Below are positions 1 through 5,204 of a stretch of 5,243 nt of DNA, piece after piece. The notes below the pieces were generated by a model. That model worked only from the letters and a program-made list of their open reading frames with translations. It ran no database searches and was not told where the DNA came from. The first letter of the stretch is position 1, and every line of letters begins with the position of its first letter. Origin of the DNA: Desulfobacterales bacterium (GTDB taxonomy: Bacteria; Desulfobacterota; Desulfobacteria; Desulfobacterales; JAHEIW01). Position numbers and translations under genes: made by a program. The stretch spans positions 1-5,243 of the forward strand of contig JAQYWI010000293.1 of NCBI GenBank assembly GCA_030145015.1, written 5' to 3'.

Positions 1-5
1 TCTGC

Positions 6-26
6 ATTAGAAGTGGTTTCAAAACC
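6..26 (+). repeat. Left terminal inverted repeat
   Basis: This copy begins ATTAGAAGTGG and ends TTTCAAAACC. It pairs perfectly with 379-399. The inner half contains the near-palindrome GGTTTCAAAACC. The window starts only five bases outside it, so the left flank cannot be examined. Confidence 0.75.
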
Positions 27-33
27 CCATCTC

Positions 34-51
34 CCCGCTTAATGAAGCGGG
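34..51. repeat. Left subterminal hairpin
   Basis: Stem CCCGCTT/AAGCGGG of 7 bp with the loop AATG. It mirrors the hairpin at 349-366 near the other end of the element. Confidence 0.6.
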
Positions 52-95
52 ATTTCGCAACTAATTGAAAGAATATTTAAGGGGCTCAAAAGGCT

Positions 96-258
96 CCCGC
101 CTGCGGCGGGACTGCGTTGCCCCGCGAATTGAAATGCTAATTTTTCTCCCGCGGAGCGGGATCCCACTGTGCATATTGGAGATTAACGGATAAACATTGT
201 GAAAGCGAAAAAATTAGTGGGAGTGGCTTCTGCTTGCATCCCGGTGAATTTAACCGGG
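96..258. repeat. Internal hairpins of the 6-399 element
   Basis: Three hairpins occupy the middle of the element: 96-110 (CCCGCC/GGCGGG, loop TGC), 147-161 (TCCCGC/GCGGGA, loop GGA) and 240-258 (CCCGGT/ACCGGG, 7-nt loop). Two of them share the CCCGC/GCGGG core with the subterminal hairpins. Both strands have short open frames through this stretch (minus 137-322, and plus from a GTG at 199), but neither has a convincing start or a recognisable product. I see no RNA gene that can be named. Confidence 0.5.
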
Positions 259-348
259 GCAGCCACGAGGTGTACGCTCGGACACACGACTTTAAATTCG
301 CGAGACGCCTTGATGCATACATTAATTTGTTAAAATAAAGACGTGTAA

Positions 349-366
349 TCCCGCGTTCAAGCGGGA
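349..366. repeat. Right subterminal hairpin just past the recQ stop
   Basis: Stem TCCCGC/GCGGGA of 6 bp with loop GTTCAA, three bases beyond the recQ TAG in the direction of transcription. It could slow or end recQ transcription, but no clean T run follows on the minus strand, so I do not call it an intrinsic terminator. Confidence 0.5.
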
Positions 367-369
367 AAC

Positions 370-2187
370 CTAATCTGAGGTTTTGAAACCACTTCTAATT
401 GCGTTTAGAAAATCTTCGCCGAACTGTTCGGCTTTACGTTCGCCGACCCCGTTGATCTGCAGGAGTTCCCCGCGGCTGTTTGGCCTGAGAGCTGCCATTT
501 GCGTTAAGGTTTTGTCGTGAAAGATGACAAACGGCGGCACCCCCAGTTTTTTTGAAAGATCGAGCCTCAGTTGGCGAAGTTTTTCGAAAAGTTGGCGGGC
601 ATCATCGTCCAGAAAGTCAGGCATGTGTTTTGGTGATACTTTGACGACCTTTTTATTCCGGATCAACCGGGGGTCTTTACGAAACCGTACGTTGCGTTCA
701 CTCCTTAGAACGGACCAGCTTTTTTCGGTAAGACGATAACCTGAAATTTTTCCAATATTGACGCTCAGCATACCGGCCGCCAGCAGCTGGCGATACACCG
801 ACCGCCACTCTATTGGGGACAGTTCCTTGCCGGCGCCGAACGTTTTGAGCCTGTCATGCCGCAAGAGTAAGACGCGCTTGTTTGGGTTTCCGACCAGGAT
901 ATCGGTCAGGTGGGCGGCGCCAAAGCGCTGACCGGTACGATACACACAGGAAAGCGCCTTCTGGGCGGCAATGGTTCCATCCCAGGCATCCACAGCTTGG
1001 GAACAGTTGTCACAAGCCGGACACGGCGCCGGGTAGGTTTCCCCGAAATAACCCAGCAGGGCTTCGCGACGACACTCCACGGCCTCACAGTACCCCAGCA
1101 AAGCTTCCAGCTTGCGCTGTTGAATCCGTTTGAAGGCCTCGTCTCCCTCCGATTGGTCCTGCAGTTTTCGCATGGCCACCACGTCTGCAAGGGAGTAAAC
1201 CATCCACGCATCCGCCGGCTGCCCGTCCCGGCCGGCGCGTCCGGTCTCCTGGTAATAGGCCTCCATGCTGGCCGGCAAATCCAAATGGGCGACAAAGCGC
1301 ACGTCGGGCTTGTCGATGCCCATGCCGAATGCAATGGTCGCTACGATGATGAGGCCATCCTCATGCAGAAATCGTCTTTGACGTTCTGTCCTGATGCGCG
1401 GGTCCAAACCGGCGTGATAAGAAAAAGCCGGCAGCCCTTTTTCCTGCAGCCAGCTTGCGATTTGATCGGCCCGATTCCGCGTTCTGACATAGACAATACC
1501 CGATTCGCCGGAATGTTCGCTATCAATAAAATCGTACAGTTGCTGTTTGTCCTTATTTTTGAGCAGGACACGGTAAGAGATATTTGCACGATCAAAGCTG
1601 GAGACGAACTGCGCCGCCTGCCTCAATTTAAGCTTTTCCAGTATATCGTCGCGTGTGACTGCGTCAGCGGTCGCCGTTAGAGCGATTCGCGGTACATTCG
1701 GAAAGTCGTCGGTCACCTCGGATATCCTGAGATATTCCGGCCTGAAATCATGGCCCCATTGTGATACACAGTGCGCTTCATCGATGGCAAAAACAGCAAT
1801 AGGGAATCTGCGGATAAACCGGTGAAAACTCTCGCTCTGCAGCCGCTCAGGTGCGACATAAAGAATATCAGCCTTGCCGGACAGCACCCGTTTTTCAGCA
1901 AGTTGGGCTTCCTGCCGGGGCAGGCTGGAATTGAGGAACTCGGCCGAGACCCCGGATTGGCGCAAAGCGCCAACCTGGTCCTGCATTAACGCGATCAAAG
2001 GAGATATGACCAGCCCGACGCCATCACGAATGATTGAAGGGATCTGAAAGCATATGGATTTACCGATGCCCGTGGGCATAAGCACGAAGGCATCTTTTCC
2101 ATCGATTATTTTTTGGATAACTTCGAGCTGGTGTTCGCGGAATGTATCATACCCGAAATATTTTTTTAGGATTTGCCGGGGCTGCAT
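370..2187 (-). CDS. recQ: ATP-dependent DNA helicase RecQ
   Basis: This is a 605-residue superfamily 2 DNA helicase that unwinds DNA 3' to 5' in recombination and replication-fork repair. The full RecQ architecture is visible. The helicase core has Walker A TGIGKS (39-44), DEAH (136-139), TATAD (171-175) and [10 protein letters not shown] (313-322). The RQC zinc site is formed by C372, C389, C392 and C395, followed by a winged helix (about 405-490). A C-terminal HRDC domain spans about 528-598. Length matches E. coli RecQ (about 609 residues). The ATG at 2185-2187 begins the conserved [12 protein letters not shown] region but lacks a clear Shine-Dalgarno. It lies 30 bases after the ORF6N stop on the same strand, so it may depend on read-through transcription. 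Walker A has Ile41 where most RecQ proteins have Gly. The last nine codons coincide with a 21-bp inverted repeat. Confidence 0.97.
   Translation of the reverse strand: MQPRQILKKYFGYDTFREHQLEVIQKIIDGKDAFVLMPTGIGKSICFQIPSIIRDGVGLVISPLIALMQDQVGALRQSGVSAEFLNSSLPRQEAQLAEKRVLSGKADILYVAPERLQSESFHRFIRRFPIAVFAIDEAHCVSQWGHDFRPEYLRISEVTDDFPNVPRIALTATADAVTRDDILEKLKLRQAAQFVSSFDRANISYRVLLKNKDKQQLYDFIDSEHSGESGIVYVRTRNRADQIASWLQEKGLPAFSYHAGLDPRIRTERQRRFLHEDGLIIVATIAFGMGIDKPDVRFVAHLDLPASMEAYYQETGRAGRDGQPADAWMVYSLADVVAMRKLQDQSEGDEAFKRIQQRKLEALLGYCEAVECRREALLGYFGETYPAPCPACDNCSQAVDAWDGTIAAQKALSCVYRTGQRFGAAHLTDILVGNPNKRVLLLRHDRLKTFGAGKELSPIEWRSVYRQLLAAGMLSVNIGKISGYRLTEKSWSVLRSERNVRFRKDPRLIRNKKVVKVSPKHMPDFLDDDARQLFEKLRQLRLDLSKKLGVPPFVIFHDKTLTQMAALRPNSRGELLQINGVGERKAEQFGEDFLNAIRSGFKTSD
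379..399 (-). repeat. Right terminal inverted repeat, inside the recQ C-terminus
   Basis: Read on the minus strand this is the same 21 bases as 6-26. In the recQ frame it encodes residues Ile597 to Thr603, and the adjoining six bases give Ser-Asp before the TAG stop. The last codons and stop of recQ are therefore element sequence if the element reading is right. Confidence 0.75.
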
Positions 2188-2217
2188 ATTTCACATTGAA
2201 CAAATTATTTTTTTCTC

Positions 2218-2682
2218 TTAACCGGAAGAAGCTTTGGGCGTTTTTACATAACCAATTTTTCGTTTCGGTTTCTCATCCTCCTCCAATAGTTGCGTGATGG
2301 CTGTGAAAACGATTTGAAATTGTTTATCATACTTTCGTTCCATGGCAATGATTTTTTGCTTTAAATCTTCATGGCGGATGTACATTTGCCGCATTTTTAT
2401 AAACGCGCGCATAATCTGGATATTAACGTGAACAGCCCGATCACTTTTCAGCACACTGGATAGCATAGCGACGCCTTGCTCTGTAAAAGCCATTGGAACG
2501 TATCGAGATCCTCCCCAACTTGAGGTCACAATTTGTGACCTCAAGTTTTTAAATTCATCACCAGTCAACTCAAACATAAAGTCTTCAGGGAAGCGGTTGA
2601 TGTTACGCTTTACTGCTTGCTTAAATACTTTTGTTTCTACTCCATATAATTTTGCCAAATCTCTGTCCAGCAAGACTTTCAT
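2218..2682 (-). CDS. ORF6N-domain DNA-binding protein (start uncertain)
   Basis: The 154 residues from this ATG match the ORF6N family, found in phage regulators and as solitary chromosomal proteins and thought to bind DNA; the precise function is unknown. Recognisable family stretches are [16 protein letters not shown] (4-19), [11 protein letters not shown] (30-40), [13 protein letters not shown] (46-58) and [14 protein letters not shown] (65-78), followed by a helical C-terminus (about 86-135) and a basic tail. The homology continues upstream of this ATG in the same frame as [17 protein letters not shown], the usual N-terminus of the family. No ATG, GTG or TTG exists there before the in-frame stop at 2767-2769. 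The likely ancestral start is now ACG at 2737-2739. The ATG used here has AGAGG only one base away, which is poor spacing. The gene is probably co-transcribed with recQ. It may be translated from ACG, made as a shortened protein, or be in decay. Confidence 0.85.
   Translation of the reverse strand: MKVLLDRDLAKLYGVETKVFKQAVKRNINRFPEDFMFELTGDEFKNLRSQIVTSSWGGSRYVPMAFTEQGVAMLSSVLKSDRAVHVNIQIMRAFIKMRQMYIRHEDLKQKIIAMERKYDKQFQIVFTAITQLLEEDEKPKRKIGYVKTPKASSG
2517..2547. repeat. 31-nt perfect palindrome inside the ORF6N gene
   Basis: Arms of 15 bp (AACTTGAGGTCACAA) are separated by one base. It covers codons 46-55, encoding the family-conserved peptide [10 protein letters not shown]. Its central 21 bases are identical, read on the opposite strand, to the palindrome at 2785-2809. 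It could be a second operator for the encoded protein, or an mRNA hairpin within the message. Confidence 0.9.
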
Positions 2683-2736
2683 ACCTCTGATGAGGTATAT
2701 TTTTTCAGTAACTCTTTCTATTGGTACTATGTTCGG

Positions 2737-2751
2737 CGTAGCCTTTCCCTC
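2737..2751 (-). promoter_or_regulatory. Shine-Dalgarno and ACG codon at the expected ORF6N start
   Basis: On the minus strand GAGGG (2747-2751) is followed after seven bases by ACG (2737-2739). The sequence then continues Pro-Asn-Ile-Val-Pro-Ile-Glu-Arg, matching the normal beginning of ORF6N proteins. Spacing is ideal for a start at this ACG. A single T-to-C change from ATG is the simplest explanation; initiation at ACG is known but inefficient in bacteria. Confidence 0.55.
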
Positions 2752-2784
2752 TTTATTTCTAACTATCTAAAATTTAAGGATTTC

Positions 2785-2809
2785 TGGAGGTCACAAATTG
2801 TGACCTCCA
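2785..2809. promoter_or_regulatory. 25-nt perfect palindrome upstream of the ORF6N gene, probable operator
   Basis: Arms of 12 bp (TGGAGGTCACAA) flank a single central base. It lies about 46 bases upstream of the ACG codon, where the minus-strand promoter is expected; a TTGTGA in its proximal arm could act as a -35 element, though no good -10 was seen. It shares an exact 21-base core with the palindrome in the coding region. The gene encodes a putative DNA-binding protein, so autoregulation is a reasonable inference. The site starts seven bases past the relE-remnant stop but has no T run, so it does not look like a terminator. Confidence 0.55.
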
Positions 2810-2815
2810 ATTAAC

Positions 2816-3181
2816 CTAACGATAGACATCGCGGCGGCAGCTGATTTTGACAACCCAGACGGTAAACACATCGTTTTGAATGGGGTCAACGACCGCCCGC
2901 AAAGCGGGTGGCTTGGATTTTACCGCCATAGGTGGTAAAAGACAGGGGCGCGAAGTGCCCCAATCGTTGTGGGTGGAACCGGGTGCGAAGCACCCGGTTT
3001 GGAAAACCCAATAAACGATACGATAATTTCCCTGCAGGATCCGATATCGCTCTTGGCCGGAAAGCTTTTCACAACCCGGTGGCCGCGGATCTCCTTTAAC
3101 CGGATTGATGCGATTGATGGTGCGCCGGAGGTCCTTTTTGGAAATCGTGTCCGGGTCCTGGCGGATTCGTCGGCGGTTTTT
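2816..3181 (-). pseudogene. RelE/ParE-family toxin remnant, N-terminally truncated, with in-frame hairpin insertion
   Basis: The minus-strand frame ending at TAG 2816-2818 reads DTISKKDLRRTINRI, then DPRPPGCEKLSGQERYRILQGNYRIVY, which is highly typical of RelE-type mRNA interferase toxins. After about 43 foreign codons it resumes as IQNDVFTVWVVKISCRRDVYR, the usual RelE C-terminus. The frame stays open for 121 codons through the insertion. The expected first 25 or so residues are absent: the frame runs upstream only to TAA at 3182-3184, and no ATG, GTG or TTG precedes the toxin homology. No antitoxin gene is next to it; the place where one would be expected holds the S23 gene, whose last codons overlap this frame. 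I read it as a dead toxin. A fusion to the S23 protein is possible if the A7 run at 3177-3183 were one base shorter. Confidence 0.8.
2882..3010. repeat. Hairpin array inserted in frame within the relE remnant
   Basis: Four consecutive hairpins, each with a three-base loop, fill this stretch: 2893-2911 (8 bp, one G-T), 2918-2940 (10 bp, one G-T), 2945-2961 (7 bp, one G-T) and 2977-2999 (10 bp, perfect). The bounds are set by where the RelE alignment breaks (after RIVY) and resumes (IQNDV), so they may be off by a few codons. The length between these bounds is 129 bp, or 43 codons, with no stop in the toxin frame. No terminal repeat pair or coding capacity is seen. This resembles palindromic elements known to sit inside protein genes, such as those of Rickettsia, but I recognise no named family. 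Confidence 0.75.
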
Positions 3182-3557
3182 TTATGAGCCACTTGTCGGG
3201 TTGATTAATCATTTTGACGAGTTGCCCCATGATGTGATTATAGACTGCATCCAGATCATCGCAGACGTCATCACCCAGGTACTTGCATTGTCTTGCAAAT
3301 TCAACCCATACCTGCGTTTCACAGGCTTCACCTTCGGAATCGTTCAATTTGGCAATAAAAGGGGTCTTGAATCGCCTTTTGCGCCAGGCTCTGGTTATGT
3401 GAGCGCAAACGGATCGAGAAGAACGCCGCAACTGATCGGTCATGGAATACTTTTCTTCGGGAGGGAAATTCTCGGTTAGCTGAAAAATTTTCATGGCGGC
3501 TTTCATCGCATTCTGAAAAACGCGCAAATCTCTGTAGCTGTTTATTTTGTCTGTCAT
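3096..3557 (-). CDS. Four-helix-bundle protein, S23 (23S rRNA intervening-sequence) family
   Basis: Residues 5-123 match the S23 family, first described as a protein encoded in intervening sequences of 23S rRNA genes. Solitary chromosomal members like this one form helical bundles of unknown function. Family landmarks are YRDLRVFQNAM (8-18), DQLRRSSRSVCAHITRAWRKRRF (41-63), LNDSEGEACETQVWVEFARQC (71-91) and LVKMINQPDKW (113-123). A strong AAGGAGG lies seven bases before the ATG. Family members usually end shortly after the final KW. Here some 26 Pro/His/Gly-rich residues (128-153) follow that look non-native, because the same DNA encodes RelE homology in another frame. The natural stop was probably lost when the gene was joined to the relE fragment at or near the A7 run (3177-3183). 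Confidence 0.88.
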   Translation of the reverse strand: MTDKINSYRDLRVFQNAMKAAMKIFQLTENFPPEEKYSMTDQLRRSSRSVCAHITRAWRKRRFKTPFIAKLNDSEGEACETQVWVEFARQCKYLGDDVCDDLDAVYNHIMGQLVKMINQPDKWLIKKPPTNPPGPGHDFQKGPPAHHQSHQSG

Positions 3558-3564
3558 TTTCCAT

Positions 3565-3599
3565 CCTCCTTATCAAATAAATAGGGGCCTATTATTATA
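3565..3599 (-). promoter_or_regulatory. RBS, -10 and small palindrome upstream of the S23 gene
   Basis: On the minus strand a perfect TATAAT (3594-3599) is followed by the 14-nt palindrome AATAGG-CC-CCTATT (3580-3593) and then AAGGAGG (3565-3571). No good -35 is found at normal spacing, so an activator or the overlapping hairpin DNA upstream may matter. The palindrome sits at the expected transcription start and could bind a repressor. The RBS is certain; the promoter is tentative. Confidence 0.5.
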
Positions 3600-3608
3600 G
3601 GTGAAAGT

Positions 3609-3635
3609 TCAGCCGCCTGAGATCCAGGCGGCTGA
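3609..3635. terminator. Stable hairpin between the HhH and S23 genes
   Basis: An 11-bp perfect GC-rich stem (TCAGCCGCCTG/CAGGCGGCTGA) with a 5-base loop lies 21 bases past the stop of the HhH gene. On the minus strand it is followed by AACTTT, a weak T tract; on the plus strand by ATTTCGTTTTTA, a better one, although no plus-strand gene ends here. The likeliest role is ending HhH transcription before the S23 promoter. Confidence 0.6.
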
Positions 3636-3656
3636 TTTCGTTTTTAGGATGATCGG

Positions 3657-3965
3657 TTACTTTTTGGCCCGCTTACTTTTGGAATTTTGGATGATGATCA
3701 AATCTTTATTTTTCTCAAATGTTTTCTGACCGATTCGCGGGACTTTTGTTAGATCTTCCGGATTTTTGAAGGGACCATTTTTTTCGCGATACGCGATGAT
3801 GTTGGCGGCATGGCTGGAACCGATGCCTTTCAATTGCGTCAGTTCTTCGGCGGAAGCTGTGTTAATGTTAATTTTTTCTCCATCAGCGGCATTACTGTTT
3901 ATGACGCCCGCCCAGCCGACCAAAATCGCTACAAGCACTAAAATAACCATTTTACGATTTAACAT
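3657..3965 (-). CDS. Secreted ComEA-like helix-hairpin-helix protein
   Basis: A 102-residue protein with a signal peptide or membrane anchor (basic MLNRK, then a hydrophobic run about 6-22, and an Ala-rich cleavage-like site SNAAD near 24-28). It is followed by a double helix-hairpin-helix domain: INTASAEELTQLKGIG (34-49) with the first hairpin at LKGIGSSHA, and EDLTKVPRIGQ (70-80) with the second. The tail is basic. Such domains bind DNA non-specifically. In ComEA they capture incoming DNA outside the membrane during natural transformation, but many small solitary relatives have no demonstrated role. I chose the ATG at 3963-3965 because AGGAG lies six bases upstream and the signal peptide follows directly. 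A longer frame from 4064 is open but crosses this RBS and adds unrelated residues. The gene is divergent from the CI-like regulator. Confidence 0.88.
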   Translation of the reverse strand: MLNRKMVILVLVAILVGWAGVINSNAADGEKININTASAEELTQLKGIGSSHAANIIAYREKNGPFKNPEDLTKVPRIGQKTFEKNKDLIIIQNSKSKRAKK

Positions 3966-3996
3966 TTTTTTCTCCTTTCGTTTTGGGTGTTTGTGC

Positions 3997-4015
3997 CGTA
4001 TCGCAATGCAATACG
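3997..4015. promoter_or_regulatory. Near-palindrome in the leader of the HhH gene
   Basis: The 19 bases read CGTATCGCAATGCAATACG, with nine potential pairs and one mismatch around a central A. It lies about 30 bases upstream of the HhH start codon. It could be an operator or a leader hairpin; nothing else supports a function. Confidence 0.3.
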
Positions 4016-4164
4016 ACAAGGGATGCTGAAAAGCGTTGCGCAAATATTTTTGAACATGTGTCAATAAAAACTTGCCAATTTGCCCAAAATTTGTTAGTTA
4101 TTTTTTGATTTACTGCGCAGCGTTACAAAAACTTCTACGTGATTAAATTTTAAATGTCAACATA

Positions 4165-4212
4165 AATTTGCATTAAAAGCAAAAATAATTTGCATATTAC
4201 CCAAATGCATTT
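4165..4212 (+). promoter_or_regulatory. AT-rich repeat cluster upstream of the CI-like gene, possible operators
   Basis: The 9-mer AATTTGCAT occurs at 4165-4173 and 4187-4195, exactly 22 bp apart (about two helical turns). It is followed by the perfect palindrome AAATGCATTT at 4203-4212. The first copy overlaps an inverted repeat, TTTGC/GCAAA (4167-4183). Repeats on one face of the helix just upstream of a CI-type repressor gene are what autoregulation would look like. TTGCAT at 4168 could also be a -35, but no well-spaced -10 was identified. Confidence 0.4.
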
Positions 4213-4237
4213 TTAAGGATAATTCCGGAGCCAGGAC

Positions 4238-4855
4238 ATGGATAAAGAAGAAAAGTTAAATGAAAATAGAATCTTAAGTGTATCATTAAGCGAAACAGAA
4301 GAAATTATCGGTCGGCTGAAAGAAGCGCTGAGTGTTAAATCCGATGGGGAGCTGGCAAATAATCTGGGCATATCAAGGCAAAATATTGGTGCGGCCAGAA
4401 AGCGGGATGACGTTCCGCCGGGGTGGATTTATAAGGTCGCGGAAATAAGCGGCTGTTCAATGGATTGGCTTCGATTTGGGCAGGGACCTAAAGTACGCGT
4501 GGAATATACGACGGCGGCCCGCGACGAGCTCAGCCGAGTCGAATCCGGTCATAAGGATCGGCTGGCAAGTCGGGAATCTGCATATAAACTTCAGGTCAGC
4601 TGGAAGCCCGGGCCGGTTAATGAATTGCAGCACGATGAGGATATTTCCGGCTTTGGGGCTGCCGTGGAGATGCTGGCCAAAATTTACAGTTCCGAAGATA
4701 AACTGCTGATCAGCACAATTAACGCCAATATCCGTACCTTTTGCGAGGCGATTGACCACAAACATCGTGACCAGGATTCGACGAAAGAGCTGGTAAATCT
4801 AAAAAAGCGTCTGACCGCAATTGAAAAAAAACTTCAACCCGCCGAGCCCAAATGA
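4238..4855 (+). CDS. Phage CI-type repressor-like transcriptional regulator
   Basis: A 205-residue protein with an N-terminal phage CI repressor helix-turn-helix domain (about 21-84). It includes SDGELANNLGISRQNIGAARKR (35-56), the PPGWIYKVAEISGCSMDWLRFG segment (60-81) and the usual GQGP end. No S24 peptidase follows: I see no Ser/Lys catalytic motifs or Ala-Gly cleavage site in the C-terminal half, so it should not be inactivated by RecA-stimulated self-cleavage as lambda CI is. Instead there is a variable linker (85-130), a helical region (about 137-172) and a charged coiled-coil-like end (183-200) that could mediate oligomerisation. GGAG lies seven bases before the ATG. It is divergent from the HhH gene and has no phage structural neighbour in the window. 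Target genes are unknown; the repeats just upstream suggest self-regulation. Confidence 0.88.
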   Translation: MDKEEKLNENRILSVSLSETEEIIGRLKEALSVKSDGELANNLGISRQNIGAARKRDDVPPGWIYKVAEISGCSMDWLRFGQGPKVRVEYTTAARDELSRVESGHKDRLASRESAYKLQVSWKPGPVNELQHDEDISGFGAAVEMLAKIYSSEDKLLISTINANIRTFCEAIDHKHRDQDSTKELVNLKKRLTAIEKKLQPAEPK

Positions 4856-4873
4856 CGATAGAACTTATCTCAA

Positions 4874-4888
4874 TCCGCCTCCGGCGGA
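4874..4888. repeat. Small hairpin after the CI-like gene
   Basis: Stem TCCGCC/GGCGGA with an outer T-A pair and loop TCC, 18 bases past the CI-like stop. There is no immediate T run, so termination is doubtful. The same tccgcc/ggcgga stem recurs at 5108-5128, which suggests a dispersed palindromic repeat. Confidence 0.5.
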
Positions 4889-4993
4889 CTAAGCCCGATG
4901 GTAAGGTTTTAGATCTATAAAAAGTGCTGATAACAGCAAGTGCGCTAAAGTGACAAGTGAACTAAAGTGACTAAGGTTAAGGAATTCTGCCCG

Positions 4994-5018
4994 TCGAGAG
5001 CCTCCCTTCGAGAGCCTC
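4994..5018 (+). repeat. Short direct repeat
   Basis: The 11-mer TCGAGAGCCTC occurs at 4994-5004 and again at 5008-5018, a 14-base period. It lies in the interior of the 4945-5141 element and has no evident function. Confidence 0.6.
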
Positions 5019-5107
5019 AGGGTCTGACGACAGGGTCGAACGACCAATTTTATTAAAAGATGGAGCGCGAGCAACGCCATAACTTTAGGCATTTTAGCTC
5101 ACTCTTG

Positions 5108-5128
5108 TCCGCCATCCCTTTTGGCGGA
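5108..5128. repeat. Hairpin between right-hand units of the second element
   Basis: Stem TCCGCCA/TGGCGGA of 7 bp with a 7-base loop. It shares the stem sequence of 4874-4888. Confidence 0.5.
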
Positions 5129-5172
5129 TTAGTCATTTTAGTTGTTCCGTTAAAAGTCAACATCGTTCTTTA

Positions 5173-5204
5173 TAAATTTGCGGGTCCGTTATGCCGCAAA
5201 TTTA
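5173..5204. repeat. Strong inverted repeat near the window end
   Basis: Perfect 11-bp arms TAAATTTGCGG/CCGCAAATTTA enclose a 10-base loop. Fifteen bases later a TTGACA (5219-5224) could be the -35 of a promoter whose -10 would fall beyond the window. The repeat may be an operator or a terminator for something to the right. The rest of 4856-5243 holds no gene I can support. Confidence 0.5.

Larger units (their letters stand above)
6..399. mobile_element. MITE-like non-autonomous element with 21-bp terminal inverted repeats
   Basis: Bases 6-26 are the exact reverse complement of bases 379-399 (21 of 21). Just inside each terminus lies a CCCGCTT/GCGGGATT hairpin in mirrored orientation (34-51 and 349-366), so the symmetry continues beyond the terminal repeat. 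The interior carries further small hairpins and no transposase-sized reading frame. The trinucleotide TGC occurs immediately outside both ends (3-5 and 400-402), which would fit a 3-bp target duplication but could be chance. The right terminus lies inside the end of recQ. Size, terminal repeats and lack of coding capacity match what is known of MITEs. The main alternative is an inverted duplication of the recQ 3' end, because the Ile-Arg pair encoded here is also common at this place in RecQ proteins. Confidence 0.5.
4945..5141. mobile_element. Second MITE-like element built from CTAAARTGMC units
   Basis: Two CTAAAGTGAC units (4945-4954 and 4962-4971) face two inverted relatives, GGCATTTTAG (5088-5097) and GTCATTTTAG (5132-5141). 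The best-matching arms, 4957-4982 and 5077-5102, pair at 21 of 26 positions. No gene is carried between them: the minus frame 4889-5092 lacks any RBS or family resemblance. A hairpin (5108-5128) separates the two right-hand units. Exact ends and target duplications cannot be fixed. It is best read as a degenerate non-autonomous element. Confidence 0.4.

Noticed and set aside
137..322. Minus-strand 61-codon frame in the left element
   Set aside because: No convincing RBS, spans several hairpins, and I recognise no family. A plus-strand frame from GTG 199 overlaps it and is equally weak.
910..1680. Plus-strand open frame of 256 codons
   Set aside because: It lies wholly antisense to recQ, has no family resemblance and is explained as a shadow of a GC-rich coding strand.
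2785..2809. CRP/FNR-like site because of TCACA and TGTGA half-sites
   Set aside because: The half-sites are in the opposite order and the wrong spacing compared with TGTGA-N6-TCACA, and the palindrome is longer and perfect.
2920..3192. Minus-strand 90-codon frame starting MAHKKTADES
   Set aside because: It is an out-of-frame reading of the relE remnant; the toxin homology is in a different frame.
3966..4064. Longer N-terminus for the HhH protein
   Set aside because: The extension covers the Shine-Dalgarno and would bury the signal peptide 33 residues inside the protein.
4050..4064. FNR box (TTGA...TCAA) and TTGACA promoter for the HhH gene
   Set aside because: Half-site spacing is seven rather than six, and no -10 lies at the correct distance from the minus-strand TTGACA.
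4889..5092. Minus-strand 67-codon frame
   Set aside because: It crosses the repeat arms of the second element, lacks an RBS and resembles no family.
5173..5204. Integron attC site or CRISPR repeat/leader
   Set aside because: The arms are perfect and AT-rich without attC core boxes or the characteristic bulges, and no repeat-spacer pattern is present in the window.
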